Counted from the first letter of the stretch, positions 18,276 to 29,372 are shown. The stretch: 64,000 bases of DNA from Nocardioides sp. B-3 (GCF_024703895.1 NZ_CP087968.1:3038001-3102000); one strand, 5' to 3'. A program made the numbers and translations. Notes: generated from the sequence alone by a model not told the origin.

Positions 18276-19192
18276 TGACCGGGAGGAGTGGCGGTCTCAC
18301 CCGCTCCCTGCGCACCGGCGTGCTCGCGCTCGTGCTGGCCGCGGCCGCGTTCGTCGTACCCAACTCGAGTGTGCAGCCCACGGACGTCGAGCTCGTGCGG
18401 ATCAAGCGCGCCGGCGGGGTGTCGGTGGGGCCCGACGTGATCTGGATCCCGGCCGTCGGGTCGGACGCGCGGCCGGGACAGGACATGCTGCGCAGTCGTG
18501 GTGACGCGCTGCAGCTGATCGGCATCAACACCGGGACCGACTCGGCGACCGCCATCGGGGTGCCGCGCGACTCGTGGGTCTCGATCCCGGGGCACGGCAT
18601 GAACAAGATCAACGCCGCGCTCTACTTCGAGGGGCCGAAGGGCATGGCCGGCGCCATGGCCAACCTCACCGGCATCTCGGCTGACTACGTGATGGTGACC
18701 GGGTTCCCGTTCTTCGAGGACATGGTCGACGACATCGGTGGCATCGAGGTGCGCAACCCACGGCGCTTCTACGACCCCTTCCTGAAGAAGGAGGGGTTCA
18801 AGGCCGGGCGCATCCACCTCGGCGGCTACGACGCGATGGCCTTCTCCCGCATCCGCAAGTCGTTGCCCGGAGGTGACTTCGACCGCTCCGCCAACCAGCA
18901 GCGGACCCTGCGCGGCATCCACGCCCGCATCCGTGCGCAGGCCGACCGGCCCGGTTTCATCGAGCGCGGCGTGATGACGGTGCTCAAGCACATGTCGACC
19001 AACGTCGGCCCCGCCGAGCTCTACGAGCTCGCCCGGGCGGTCGCCCGGGTCGAGCCGGGCCGGATCACCACCTGCGTGATCCGGGGCCGGATCGGCGCCA
19101 CCGCCGGTCAGAGCGTCGTCTTCCCCGACGTGGCGCAGGCCCGGCGGCTGGGCAACGCCGCCGGGGCCGACGCCACGTTGAGGGGTTGCTGA
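18275..19192 (+). CDS. LytR-CpsA-Psr family cell-wall ligase
   Basis: About 305 residues. An N-terminal membrane anchor (RTGVLALVLAAAAFVV) precedes the LCP domain, with VGSDARPGQ, the arginine-rich active-site strand IGVPRDSWVSIPGHGMNKINAAL, FPFFEDMVDDIGGIEV and the final AFSRIRKSLPGGDFDRSANQQ. LCP proteins attach wall polymers to peptidoglycan using polyprenyl-linked precursors, outside the membrane. ATG at 18275 overlaps the lipoprotein stop and sits about nine bases after AAGGGA; ATG at 18266 is the alternative. The frame is intact. Confidence 0.9.
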   Translation: MTGRSGGLTRSLRTGVLALVLAAAAFVVPNSSVQPTDVELVRIKRAGGVSVGPDVIWIPAVGSDARPGQDMLRSRGDALQLIGINTGTDSATAIGVPRDSWVSIPGHGMNKINAALYFEGPKGMAGAMANLTGISADYVMVTGFPFFEDMVDDIGGIEVRNPRRFYDPFLKKEGFKAGRIHLGGYDAMAFSRIRKSLPGGDFDRSANQQRTLRGIHARIRAQADRPGFIERGVMTVLKHMSTNVGPAELYELARAVARVEPGRITTCVIRGRIGATAGQSVVFPDVAQARRLGNAAGADATLRGC

Positions 19193-19201
19193 CGGGCTTC
19201 C

Positions 19202-20593
19202 TCAGCGCGGGTAGATGTGCCCGTCCGCGAGCCCGAGGTCGAGGACGACCGCGTTGGCGAACAGCTGCACGCGCAGGCCGATCGACTTGGCGCCGTAGCG
19301 ACTGTTCTTGACGAGCTGGCGCTGGATCAGCCCGGCACCGTTGGGCAGCTCGACGGTCTGGCCCGGCTCGGGTACGGCGACGGGCTGGCCACGGAAGGTG
19401 ATCGAGCCGATGCTCGAGGTGACCGTCGACCTGACCGGCTTGTTCTCCTTGCCGCGCATCTTGACTCCGGCTGAAGATGTCGTTGATCTCCGGGCCGACC
19501 GCCGGCACCGAGGTGTTGGCGATGCGGACCGACGAGAAGCCCTTGGCGAGGTCCTTCCTCGCGTGCTGGCTGCCGCGGTGGGCGTAGGTGACGCCGTTGA
19601 CGCGGGCCACGAGCCCGAGCAGGACGCCGGCCGTGGGGACCGTGAAGGTCTTGGTCTGGCCCGGGGTGCCCTCGCAGGGGATCGACTTGTGCTGGACGTT
19701 GCCGAAGTGCAGCGCGCTCTGCAGGGCCTGCAGGTCCAGGGGCGGTGCCACCCGCGCGGAAGACGCCGGCCGGGGTGGGGGCGCCGATGCGGGCGTTGGC
19801 CGAGCCGATCTCGAGCAGCTGGCGCGAGCCGCCGGCGTCGACCACGATCTCGAGCGCCATCGCCTCCGACGTCGCCTTCTTGCTGGTGGCCGTGCCACGC
19901 ACCTTGCCCAGCGATCGAGCCGAGGCCCGGAATCTGGATCGGTGCGGTGGCCGACTGGAGGACCTTGAAGATCTCGTTGGCGACCTCGTTGGTGCCCTCG
20001 AAGACCGTGTCGGTCACCCGGTTGAGGGGCTCGAGCAACGCCTCGAGCGGCGTGCCCTGCAGGGGAGTGCCCTCGAGCAGCTCGAGCTTGATGCTCGCGA
20101 AGTCGAAGGCCTCCGCATGGCCGAAGCCCTGCGGGGTGTGGAAGGCGTTGGCGCTCGTGGTGAGGCCCTCGATCACCAGCGACGGAGTCTTCACGTCGCC
20201 GACGACGCCACCGATGCGGATGTCGCCGACGGTGTTGACCCCGCGGACCCCGTGGGTGTCGCCCTCCTTGTAGGTGTCCGTCCGGCTCCGGCTCGCCGCG
20301 ATGTTGATCAGCGGGTTGTCGGGAACGCTGAGGACCGACGTCTCCTCCGCGGCCCGGCCGATGGCGCGGGTGCAGCGCAGCTGGGCGTGCGCGTCCTTGA
20401 GGTTGAACGCCTCGACGTTGTCGGTGACGAGCTTGACGCCGTAGACGTCGGCCCGGAAGCCGAAGTTGGTCAGCGTCGGTGCGGTGCGCTCGCCCGGAGC
20501 GGCGTTCGCGGGGGCGAGGCCGCCGGCTACCAACGACGTGGCGGCCAGCGAGGCCGCCGGGGACAGGGCGAGACCCGGGATCAATTTGCTCAC
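19202..20593 (-). CDS. Secreted protein, possibly choice-of-anchor P type
   Basis: About 463 residues with a clear signal peptide: MSKLIPGLALSPAASLAATS, then an Ala-rich region and a likely cleavage after ANA. The mature part is beta-rich (TLTNFGFRADVYGVKLVTDN, DIRIGGVVGDVKTPSLVIEG, and a C-terminal domain ending ADGHIYPR). The pattern recalls the choice-of-anchor P family of actinobacterial surface proteins, but I am not certain. Frameshifts appear near 19908, 19752 and 19470. It converges on the LCP gene, nine bases from its stop. The function is unknown. Confidence 0.65.
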   Translation of the reverse strand: MSKLIPGLALSPAASLAATSLVAGGLAPANAAPGERTAPTLTNFGFRADVYGVKLVTDNVEAFNLKDAHAQLRCTRAIGRAAEETSVLSVPDNPLINIAASRSRTDTYKEGDTHGVRGVNTVGDIRIGGVVGDVKTPSLVIEGLTTSANAFHTPQGFGHAEAFDFASIKLELLEGTPLQGTPLEALLEPLNRVTDTVFEGTNEVANEIFKVLQSATAPIQIPGLGSIAGQGAWHGHQQEGDVGGDGARDRGRRRRLAPAARDRLGQRPHRRPHPGRRLPRGWHRPWTCRPCRARCTSATSSTSRSPARAPRARPRPSRSPRPASCSGSWPASTASPTPTAAASTRGRTSPRASRRSASPTPRCRRSARRSTTSSAGVKMRGKENKPVRSTVTSSIGSITFRGQPVAVPEPGQTVELPNGAGLIQRQLVKNSRYGAKSIGLRVQLFANAVVLDLGLADGHIYPR

Positions 20594-20764
20594 GGTGAGT
20601 GCTCCAAGTGGTGTCGACGCGTAGTGATCCACGGCCGCGCACACACGCCCCCGTGGTAACTCAGTGTTACACCATGGTGCCCCATGTACACCCGAATGCG
20701 AGAACACGTTCTCGTGATGGGACGGACGCGGAAGATGGACACGCGTCGGGCAGTGAGAAGGAAG
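20594..20764. promoter_or_regulatory. Control region upstream of the secreted protein
   Basis: No gene is seen here. The stretch holds an inverted repeat GTAAC-N5-GTTAC at 20656-20670 and a second palindrome, CGAGAAC-AC-GTTCTCG, at 20699-20714. Both lie in the promoter region of the divergent gene that ends its leader at 20593, between it and the tRNA. They are candidate operators. The second is not a LexA box because its spacer is two bases rather than four. Confidence 0.45.
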
Positions 20765-20838
20765 CGCCTCCGGCAGGATTCGAGACCTGCGGCACCCGGT
20801 ACCGGAAACCGGTGCTCTATCCCCTGAGCTACGGAGGC
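20765..20838 (-). tRNA. tRNA-Arg (anticodon CCG)
   Basis: On the minus strand the acceptor GCCTCCG pairs with CGGAGGC. The D arm is GCTC-N8-GAGC, and the anticodon stem CCGGT/ACCGG encloses TTCCGGT, giving anticodon CCG. The T stem GCAGG/CCTGC encloses an eight-base loop, TCTCGAAT, one longer than normal. The 3' CCA is not encoded. The extra loop base may be a consensus error. It lies upstream of argS on the opposite strand. Confidence 0.9.
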
Positions 20839-20923
20839 TAGGGCGAAGCAGACCCTACAACCCCGTTCGTCCCAGCGTGAAACCGGTTCGGGTGGTGGGG
20901 TCCGGCGCCGATAGGCTGGGTCG

Positions 20924-22582
20924 GTGACCCCGGACCAGCTCTCCTCGACCATTGTCGCCGTCCTCGAAGCCCTCGTGGCCGACGGCTCCCTGACGCTTCC
21001 CGACGGTGTCCCGACGACGGTCACGGTGGAGCGCCCGCGCCAGCAGGGTCACGGCGACTACGCCACCAACGTCGCCCTCCAGCTCGCCAAGCTGGCCGGC
21101 ACCAACCCGCGCGCCCTCGCCGAGCTGGTCGCCAAGAAGCTCTCCGACGACGCCGCGATCAGCGACGTGGAGGTCGCCGGGCCGGGTTTCTTGAACATCA
21201 CCGTCGAGGCGGGTGCCCGGGGGCAGGTCGCCGCTGACGTGGTCGCTGCGGGTGCGGCGTACGGCGCTTCCGACGCCTTCGCAGGCGAGAAGATCAACCT
21301 CGAGTTCGTCTCCGCCAACCCGACCGGTCCGCTCCACCTCGGTGGGGTGCGCTGGGCGGCAGTGGGTGACGCGCTCGGCCGGATCTTCACCCTGACGGGA
21401 GCTGAGGTCACCCGGGAGTACTACTTCAACGACCACGGTGCGCAGCTCGACCGCTTCAGCGCCTCGCTGATGGCGTGGGCCAAGGGCCTGCCGGTGCCGG
21501 AGGACGGCTACGGCGGCGCCTACATCGAGGAGATCGCCAAGGACGTCATCGCCAAGCGCCCCGACGTGCTCGACCTGCCCGAGGCCGAGGCGCAGGAGGT
21601 GTTCCGGGCCGAGGGCGTCGAGCTGATGTTCGCCGAGATCAAGCAGTCGCTGCACGACTTCGGGGTGGACTTCGACGTCTACTTCCACGAGGACAACCTG
21701 CACAAGAGCGGGGCCGTGGAGCGGGCGATCGCCCGGCTCACCGAGCTCGGCAACACCTACGAGGCCGACGGCGCCCTGTGGTTGCGCACCGAGAAGTTCG
21801 GTGACGACAAGGACCGGGTCATCATCCGGTCCAACGGTGCGGCCGCCTACCTCTCCGGCGACTCGGCCTACTACCTCGACAAGCGCGAACGCGGCTTCGA
21901 CCGCTGCTTCATCATGCTCGGCGCCGACCACCACGGCTACGTCGGCCGGATGAACGCCATGTGCGCGGCCTTCGGCGACGAGCCGGGCAAGAACCTCGAG
22001 ATCCTGATCGGCCAGATGGTCAACCTGCTCCGCGACGGCCAGCCGATGCGGATGTCCAAGCGGGCCGGCACCGTCGTCACCATCGACGACCTCGTCGGCG
22101 CGATCGGCGTGGACGCCAGCCGCTATGCGATGGCGCGCTACCACACCGACTCGCCCATCGACATCGACCTTGACCTGTGGTCGAAGGCGACCAACGACAA
22201 CCCCGTCTACACCGTTCAGTACGCCCACGCCCGGGTGGCGAGCCTGCTGCGCAACGCGGCCGACCTCGGCGTGGAGGCGGTCTCGCACCCCGAGCTGCTC
22301 ACGCACGAGAAGGAGGGCGAGCTGCTCCGCGCCCTCGCCGAGTTCCCGCGGGTGGTCAAGGCGTCGGCCGAGCTGCGCGAGCCGCACCGGGTCGCGCGCT
22401 ACCTCGAGGAGCTGGCGGGCACCTACCACCGGTTCTACGACGTCTGCCGGGTGCTGCCGCGCGCGGCGACGAGGAGACGGGCGACCTGCACCGCGCCCGG
22501 TTGGTGCTCGTCCGGGCGACACGGACGGTGCTGGCAGAACGGTCTCGGCCTGCTCGGTGTCTCCGCTCCCGAGCGGATGTGA
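20924..22582 (+). CDS. argS: Arginyl-tRNA synthetase
   Basis: About 551 residues; charges tRNA-Arg. The class I signature HIGH is represented by [18 protein letters not shown] near residue 133, and the KMSKS loop by [16 protein letters not shown] near residue 375. The C-terminal anticodon-binding DALR domain ([10 protein letters not shown] to [11 protein letters not shown]) is complete. Two indels disturb the end: an extra GC near 22465 (LPRGDEETG expected) and an extra G near 22536 (VLANGLGLLG expected). GTG at 20924 is the start. It heads the argS-lysA-hom-thrC-thrB cluster, a common actinobacterial order. Confidence 0.95.
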   Translation: MTPDQLSSTIVAVLEALVADGSLTLPDGVPTTVTVERPRQQGHGDYATNVALQLAKLAGTNPRALAELVAKKLSDDAAISDVEVAGPGFLNITVEAGARGQVAADVVAAGAAYGASDAFAGEKINLEFVSANPTGPLHLGGVRWAAVGDALGRIFTLTGAEVTREYYFNDHGAQLDRFSASLMAWAKGLPVPEDGYGGAYIEEIAKDVIAKRPDVLDLPEAEAQEVFRAEGVELMFAEIKQSLHDFGVDFDVYFHEDNLHKSGAVERAIARLTELGNTYEADGALWLRTEKFGDDKDRVIIRSNGAAAYLSGDSAYYLDKRERGFDRCFIMLGADHHGYVGRMNAMCAAFGDEPGKNLEILIGQMVNLLRDGQPMRMSKRAGTVVTIDDLVGAIGVDASRYAMARYHTDSPIDIDLDLWSKATNDNPVYTVQYAHARVASLLRNAADLGVEAVSHPELLTHEKEGELLRALAEFPRVVKASAELREPHRVARYLEELAGTYHRFYDVCRVLPRAATRRRATCTAPGWCSSGRHGRCWQNGLGLLGVSAPERM

Positions 22583-22585
22583 CGC

Positions 22586-23988
22586 GTGGCCACCTCACAC
22601 CCGTCCGGCTGGGCGCACGCTGACGGTGCCTTCCGGGGCCCGTCCCGGCTGCGCGAGCCCAGCGACCCCAACGAGATCGTCCCGCTGCTCTGGTCGAGCA
22701 CGGCCGCGAAGACCGACGGCGTGCTCAGCGTCGGCGGCGTCGCGCTGACCGACCCGGTCGCCCGGGAGGGGAGCCCGGCCTACGTCCCGGACGAGGCCGA
22801 CTTCCGGGCCCGGGCGCGTGCCTTCAAGGAAGCGTTCGGCGCCTACGACGTCTTCTTCGCGGGCAAGTCCTTCCTGTCGACGACCACCGTGCGCTGGTTG
22901 GACGAGGAGGGCCTGCACCTCGACGTCTGTTCGGGCGGCGAGCTCACCGTCGCCGAGCGAGGCGGGTTTCCCCGATGGAGCGGATCGGCTTCCACGGCAA
23001 CAACAAGAGCCGCGTCGAGCTGGTCCGCGCGGTCGGCCTCGGCGTCGGGCGGATCATCGTCGACTCGTTCCACGAGATCGAGCGCCCGGCCGGCATCGTC
23101 GCCGAGCTCGGTGCCACGGCCCGGGTGATGATCCGGGTGACCGCCGGGGTCGAGGCGCACACCCACGAATACATCGCCACCGCGCACGAGGACCAGAAGT
23201 TCGGCTTCTCCATCACCAGCGGTGACGCCTTCGATGCGGTACGCCGCGTGCACGACGCCGCAGGCCCGGATCTGCTCGGCCTGCACAGCCACATCGGCAG
23301 CCAGATCTTCGACTCGTCCGGCTTCGAGGTGGCGGCGCGCCGCGTGCTCGCACTGCACGCCCGCGTCAGCGAGGAGATCGGCGTCGAGATGCCGGAGATG
23401 GACCTCGGTGGCGGCTTCGGCATCGCCTACACGACCCGGGACGACCCGAGCGACCCCGCGCAGCTGGCCACCGAGATGTCCAAGATCGTCGAGCACGAGT
23501 GCAAGGCGCTCGGCATCACCGAGCCGCGGCTCAGCATCGAGCCCGGTCGCGCGATCGTCGGGCCGGCGATGTGCACGGTCTACACCGTGGGCACGGTCAA
23601 GGAGGTGGCGCTCGACGGCGGGGCAAGTCGCACCTATGTCTCCGTCGACGGCGGGATGAGCGACAACATCCGCACGGCGCTGTACGACGCCGACTACTCC
23701 GCCACGCTCGCGAGCCGCAGCTCCGCGGCGACGCCTACCCCGGCGCGCGTGGTGGGCAAGCACTGCGAGGCCGGCGACATCGTGGTCAAGGACGAGTTCC
23801 TGCCCGGCGACATCGCGCCCGGTGACCTCGTCGCTGTCCCCGGGACCGGCGCCTATTGCCGCTCGATGGCCTCCAACTACAACCATGCGCTGCGACCTCC
23901 GGTGATCAGTGTGCGGGACGGGAAGATTTCCGTCGTGCTGCGCAGGGAGACTGAAGACGACCTGTTGGCTACTGACGTGGGTGCGTGA
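22586..23988 (+). CDS. lysA: Diaminopimelate decarboxylase
   Basis: About 467 residues; decarboxylates meso-diaminopimelate to lysine, the last step of lysine synthesis. The PLP lysine is in FFAGKSFLS near residue 94. HGNNKSRVEL, LHSHIGSQIF, the phosphate-binding LGGGFGIAY and SIEPGRAIVGPA follow, and the C-terminal CESGD-type motif appears as KHCEAGDIVVKDE. One indel near 22972 breaks the frame after AERGGFP. Pro at 23742 (TPTPARVV) is Leu in relatives, again CCTGG. The gene starts four bases after argS and overlaps hom by one base (TGATG). Confidence 0.94.
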
Positions 23989-25280
23989 TGGAGAACAAGC
24001 GACTGAAGGTCGCCGTGCTGGGCTGTGGTTCGGTCGGTTCACAGGTGGTGCGGCTGCTCATGGAGCAGGCCGACGACCTGACGGCCCGGGTCGGGGCACC
24101 CGTCGAGCTGGTCGGGGTGGCGGTGCGCCGCCTCGACGCCCAGCGTGACGTCGACGTGCCCGCCGAGCTGCTCACGACCGACGCGGCCGGGCTCGTCGCC
24201 CGCGACGACGTCGACCCGGTGATCGAGGTGATCGGAGGCATCGAGCCCGCGCGGTCGCTGATCCTCAGTGCGCTGGGCAACGGCGCGAGCGTCGTCACCG
24301 CCAACAAGGCGCTGCTCGCCGAGGACGGCCCGACGCTCTTCGAGGCTGCGGCCAAGGCCGAGCGTGACCTCTACTACGAGGCCGCCGTGGCCGGCGCGAT
24401 CCCGATCCTGCGTCCCCTGCGCGAGTCGCTCGCCGGCGACAAGGTCACCCGGGTGCTCGGCATCGTCAACGGCACCACCAACTTCATCCCGGACAAGATG
24501 GACTCCTCCGGCGCGGGGTTCTCCGAGGCGCTGGAGGAAGCCCGGACCCGGGCTACGCCGAGGCCGACCCGACCGCCGACGTCGAGGGCTTCGACGCGGC
24601 GGCCAAGGCCGCGATCCGGCGCCAGCCTCGCCTTCCACTCCCGGGTCACCGCCTCCGACGTCTACCGCGAGGGCATCTCCGAGGTGACGGCGGCCGACGT
24701 GCAGTCGGCCCGCGACATGGACTCGGTCGTCAAGCTGCTCGCGATCTGCGAGCTGCGAGACGACCAGTGGCCGTGCGCGTGCACCCCGCGATGATCCCGC
24801 GCAGCCACCCGCTGGCGAGCGTGCGTGGCGCCTACAACGCGGTCTTCGTCGAGTCCGAGGCCGCCGGCCAGCTGATGTTCTACGGCCCCGGTGCCGGCGG
24901 TTCGCCGACGGCCAGTGCCGTGCTCGGTGACCTCGTCACGGTCGCGCGCAACCGGCTCAGCAACACTCGGGGCGCCGGCGAGTCGGCGTACGCCGATCGG
25001 GCGGTGCTGCCGATGGGGGAGACCCGCACCCGCTACCACGTGGCCCTCGATGTCGACGACAGGTCGGGCGTGCTCGCCGCCGTCGCCAACGCGTTCGCGG
25101 ACAACGACGTCTCGATCCAGACCGTGCGCCGGGGAAGGTCGCGGTGCCGACGCCCAGCTCGTCGTGGTCAGTCACGCGGCGACCGACGCGGCGCTGAGCA
25201 AGACCGTCGAGCATCTGCGCGGCATGGACGCCGTGCGCGCCGTCACCTCGGTGATGCGCGTCGAAGGAGGAGACGAATGA
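23988..25280 (+). CDS. hom: Homoserine dehydrogenase
   Basis: About 431 residues; reduces aspartate semialdehyde to homoserine for threonine and methionine. The NAD(P) loop is [14 protein letters not shown] at residue 8. The catalytic domain has [30 protein letters not shown] and [10 protein letters not shown]. The C-terminal ACT domain ([29 protein letters not shown]) implies feedback by threonine. Frameshifts lie near 24552, 24619, 24764 and 25127; those at 24552 (CCTGG), 24764 and 25127 (CCAGG) fit the systematic pattern. The gene overlaps lysA and thrC, so the operon is tightly coupled. Confidence 0.94.
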
Positions 25281-26356
25281 GCACCACCGTGACCAGTGGC
25301 CAGTGGCGCGGGGTGATCGAGGAATATCGCGACCTCCTCGACATCCCCGAGGGCCTCGAGGCGGTCACGCTCCGCGAGGGCGGCACCCCGCTGGTGCACT
25401 CCGACTGGCTCTCCGGGCTGACGGGAGCCGAGGTGTGGCTCAAGGTCGAGGCCAACAACCCGACCGGCTCGTTCAAGGATCGCGGCATGACCGCGGCCAT
25501 CTCGCTCGCGAAGCACGAGGGTGCCGAGGCCGTGGTGTGCGCCTCGACCGGCAACACGTCGGCCTCGATGGCGGCCTACGCCGCCAAGGCCGGCCTCAAG
25601 CCGCTGGTGCTGATCCCCGAGGGCAAGATCGCCGCCGGCAAGATGGCGCAGGCCGTCGTGCACGGCGCGCAGATCATCATGGTGCGCGGCAACTTCGACC
25701 ACTGCCTCGACATCGCGCGGACTGGCCGGGGGACTACCCCGTGGCGCTGGTCAACTCCGTCAACCCGGTGCGACTCCGGGGCCAGAAGACGGCGTCCTTC
25801 GAGATCTGCGACTTCCTCGGTGACGCCCCCGACTTCCACCTGCTGCCCGTCGGCAACGCCGGCAACATCGCCGCCTACTGGATGGGCTACCAGCAGTACG
25901 CCGCACTCGGCCGTTCGTCCCGTCTGCCCGTCATGCGGGGATTCCGAGCCGAGGGTGCGGCGCCGCTGGTGACCGGCGAGCCGTTCCCCGACCCGGAGAC
26001 CAAGGCCACCGCGATCCGCGTCGGCAACCCGGCGTCGTGGCACCTCGCGGAGATGGCGGCCAAGGAGTCCGAGGGCCGTTTCGCCTCGGTGACCGACGAG
26101 CAGATCCCCGGCTGCCCGGGCCGAGCTGGCCCGACGCGACGGCGTCTTCGTCGAGCCGGCCTCCGCGGCCGGTGTCGCGGGTCTCCTCAAGGAGCTCGCG
26201 GGGGGCGACACCTATGCCGGGAAGACGGTGGCGATCACCGTCACCGGCCACGGGCTCAAGGACACCGCGACCGCGCTCGAGTCCTACACCGACATCGTCG
26301 ACACCGTCGTCGATGCCGACGTGGTGGCAGCTGCCGCCGCGGCCGGTCTCGCCTGA
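25277..26356 (+). CDS. thrC: Threonine synthase
   Basis: About 360 residues; PLP enzyme converting phosphohomoserine to threonine. The PLP lysine is in [18 protein letters not shown] near residue 62, the substrate motif is [18 protein letters not shown], and the phosphate loop is [11 protein letters not shown]. Frameshifts occur near 25727 and 26113 (CCTGG read as CCCCGG). Arg in RLRGQK (25778) is Gln in relatives, matching a CCAGG to CCGGG change. The gene overlaps hom by four bases and ends three bases before thrB. Confidence 0.94.
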
Positions 26357-26359
26357 CCG

Positions 26360-27260
26360 ATGGCGACCTTCGTCAACGGCCCGGTGCGGGTCAGTGTCCC
26401 GGCCACGTCGGCCAACCTCGGTCCCGGCTTCGACTCGCTCGGCCTCGCCCTGTCGTTGCGTGACACGCTCGAGGCGGAGGTCACCGACGGTGGCCTGCGG
26501 ATCGAGGTCTCCGGCGCGGGGGCCGACGACGTGCCGCGCGACGAGACGCACCTCGTGGTGCGGTCGATGCGCGCCGCCTTCGCCGCCATGGACGCCGAGC
26601 CCGCCGGGCTCGTCCTGCGCTGCGCCAACGTGATCCCGCACGGGCGCGGCCTCGGCTCGTCCTCCGCCGCCATCGTGGGCGGGGTCTCGCTGGCCCGCGC
26701 CCTCGTCGCCGGCGGGCAGCTGCTGCTCGACGACGACGCGCTGTTCCGCCTCGCGGCCGACATCGAGGGGCACCCCGACAACGTGGCTCCCGCCTTCTAC
26801 GGCGGGTTCGTGATCTCCGGGCGCGAGGGCGATGAGTGGTACGCCGTCGCCGCCGGTGTCGATCCGCGCGTCAGCACCGTCGTCTTCGTGCCGTCGACGC
26901 CGGTCGAGACCAAGGTCGCGCGCGGCCTGCTGCCCGAGGTCGTGCCGCACGCCGACGCCGCGGCCAACAGCGGGCGCGCCGCCCTGCTCGTGGCCGCCCT
27001 CGCGGGCCGCCCCGAGCACCTGCTCGCTGCCACGCGCGACTACCTGCACCGGGGAGCAGCGGGAGCCGGCCATGCCCGAGTCCCCGGCCCTCGTGCACGC
27101 TGCTGCGCCCGACGGGATCGCGGCCGTGATCAGCGGAGCCGGCCCCACGGTGCTGGCCTTCACGGACAGCTACGGCGACGACCTGACCACGCGCGCCCCT
27201 GCCGGGTGGGCCTGTCACGTGCTCGACATCGAGCGCGCCGGCGTGGTCGTCGGGGACTGA
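26360..27260 (+). CDS. thrB: Homoserine kinase
   Basis: About 300 residues of the GHMP kinase family; phosphorylates homoserine before ThrC acts. The N-terminal substrate motif is [21 protein letters not shown], the ATP loop is [17 protein letters not shown] near residue 95, and the third motif is [11 protein letters not shown] near the C-terminus. One extra G near 27054 breaks the frame before [11 protein letters not shown]. It is the last gene of the threonine group; a 156-base gap with a leader hairpin separates it from rho. Confidence 0.94.
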
Positions 27261-27324
27261 CACGGACGCGTGTCCCCCCGGTGTTAGCATCACGCTGCGC
27301 CGTAGATCGGCTGCCTCTCCACTC

Positions 27325-27347
27325 CTCCGGCCATCTGGTTGCCGGAG
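27325..27347 (+). promoter_or_regulatory. Hairpin in the rho leader
   Basis: CTCCGGC pairs with GCCGGAG across a nine-base loop, about 70 bases before the rho start. A possible -10 element, TTAGCAT, lies upstream at about 27284. Many rho genes are autoregulated through their leader, so attenuation is possible, but only the stem is directly visible. Confidence 0.4.
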
Positions 27348-27416
27348 TTCTTGTCCTGATGACACGCGCCGCCCACCTTCGTGGCAGCGGCGGCGCCACA
27401 ACTGAGTTGGACTCAC

Positions 27417-29372
27417 GTGACTGAATCAACCGACGCTCCCGCTGCAACGCCTGCCAAGAAGAAGAGCGGTGGCCTCAGCTCCATGCTCCCGGCCGACCTC
27501 AAGTCGATGGCCGGTGGCCCGGGTGTCTCCGGCGCCGGCTCGATGAAGAAGGCCCAGCTCGTGGAGGCGATCAAGGCCGCCCGGGTTGGGTCCTCCGCCC
27601 GGGTTGGGTCTTCCGCCCGGAGCCGGTTCTTCCACCCGGGCCGGCTCGTCCGCCGCTGCCCCTGCCAGTGCTCCCGCCAGCGCTCCGACGGTCACGACCG
27701 GGACGCGTACGCCGCGGACCGCCCCGACGAGTGACGCTGCGCCCTCGCCCGAGGAGGCGAAGGTGGAGCCCCGGGCCGAGCGTGCGGCGGAGAAGGTCGA
27801 GCCCACCGCCGAGCCCGGGGCGGAGAAGGAGAAGAAGTCCGACGAGCAGCCCGCCGTCGAGCAGACCAACCGCCAGCGGACCCGCAACCGGCAGGGCAAC
27901 CAGCAGGGCAACCAGCAGGCCCCCCGGGACAAGCCGGAGCAGAAGTCCGAGCAGAAGTCCGAGCAGAAGCAGGGCCAGCCGGAGAAGCAGTCCGAGAAGC
28001 AGGGCAACCAGCAGGGCCAGAACCGGAACCAGCAGCAGGGCCAGCAGGCCAACCAGCAGCAGGGCCAGAAGGGCGACCAGCAAGGCCAGCAGGCCCAGCA
28101 GCAGGCCCAGCTCGACGACTACGACGACGACGAGCGAGGGCGGAAGCCGTCGCAACCGTCGCCGTCGCGGTCGCGACCGTGACCGCCGGGCCCCCCGCGT
28201 TCCCGGAGGCCGCAACGAGCCCGACACCACCGTGCTCGAGGACGACGTGCTGGTGCCGGCCGCCGGCATCCTCGACGTGCTCGACAACTACGCCTTCGTG
28301 CGCACCTCGGGCTACCTCCCCGGGACCGACGACGTCTACCTGTCGTTGTCGATGGTGCGGAAGTTCGGCCTGCGCCGCGGCGACGCCGTCGTCGGCCGGG
28401 TGCGCCAGCCCCGCGAGGGCGAGCGCAAGGAGAAGTTCAACCCGATGGTCCGCATCGACAGCGTCAACGGGACCGACCCCGAGGCCGCCCGTGAGCGCCC
28501 GGAGTTCGAGACCTTCACGCCGGTGCACCCGACCGAGCGCCTCCGCCTCGAGACCGATGCCGCCAACCTGACGGGGCGCGTCATCGACATCGCGGCCCCG
28601 ATCGGCAAGGGCCAGCGCGGCCCGGTCGTCGCCCCGCCGAAGTCCGGTCGCACCACGCTGCTGCAGTCGGCGGCCCAGTCGATCTCACGCAACAACCCCG
28701 AGGTCCACCTCATGGTCGTGCTGCTCGACGCTCGCCCCGAGGAGGTCACCGACTTCCAGCGCGCCGTCAAGGGCGAGGTCATCGCCTCGACCTTCGACAG
28801 GGCAGCCAGCGACCACACCATGCTGGCCGAGCTCGCGATCGAGCGCGCCAAGCGACTGGTCGAGCTCGGCCACGACGTGGTCGTCCTGCTCGACTCGGTC
28901 ACGAGCCCGGCCCGGGCCTACAACGTCTCGGCTCCCGCGACCGGACGCACCCCGGCCGGAGGCGTCGATGCCGGCGCCGTACACCCGCCCAAGCAGATCT
29001 TCGGCGCGGCCCGCAACGTCGAGGGCGGCGGCTCGCTGACCATCCCGGCGACGGTCGTCGTCGAGACCGGCTCGGCCACCGACGAGGTGATCTTCGAGGA
29101 GTTCGGCGGCACCGCCAACATGGAGCTGCGGCTGCGCCGCGAGCTGGCCGAGGCGCAGACCTTCCCCGCCGTGGACATCGTCGCGTCGGGCACCCGCCGA
29201 GGCGCTGCTGTCCAGCGAGCAGGAGGCCGGGATCGTCCAGTCGCTGCGTCGCAAGATGTCCTCGGACCCGATCGGCTCGGTCCGGGGGGTGCTCGACCAG
29301 CTCCGCAAGTCGCAGAACAACATCGAGTTCCTGACCAAGCAGCAGAAGCCCGGCGCGGCGCGCGGAAACTAG
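27417..29372 (+). CDS. rho: Transcription termination factor Rho with Q/N-rich insert
   Basis: About 652 residues, much longer than the 419 of E. coli Rho. The N-terminal helical domain (LKSMAGGPGVSGAGSMKKAQLVEAIKAA) is followed by four 18-base tandem repeats (VGSSA/Q type, 27584-27655), an acidic and alanine-rich stretch, and then a long Gln/Asn-rich, charged segment (about 27850-28115). The RNA-binding domain begins VLEDDVLVPAAGILDVLDNYAFVR. The ATPase core has Walker A APPKSGRTTLLQ, Walker B VVLLLDSVTSPARAYN and PPKQIFGAARNVEGGGSLT. Frameshifts occur near 27633 (CCAGG), 28135 and 29198. GTG at 27417 is the start. Confidence 0.95.

Noticed and set aside
20699..20714. LexA SOS box
   Set aside because: The half-sites GAAC and GTTC are separated by two bases instead of four, so it does not fit the actinobacterial LexA consensus.
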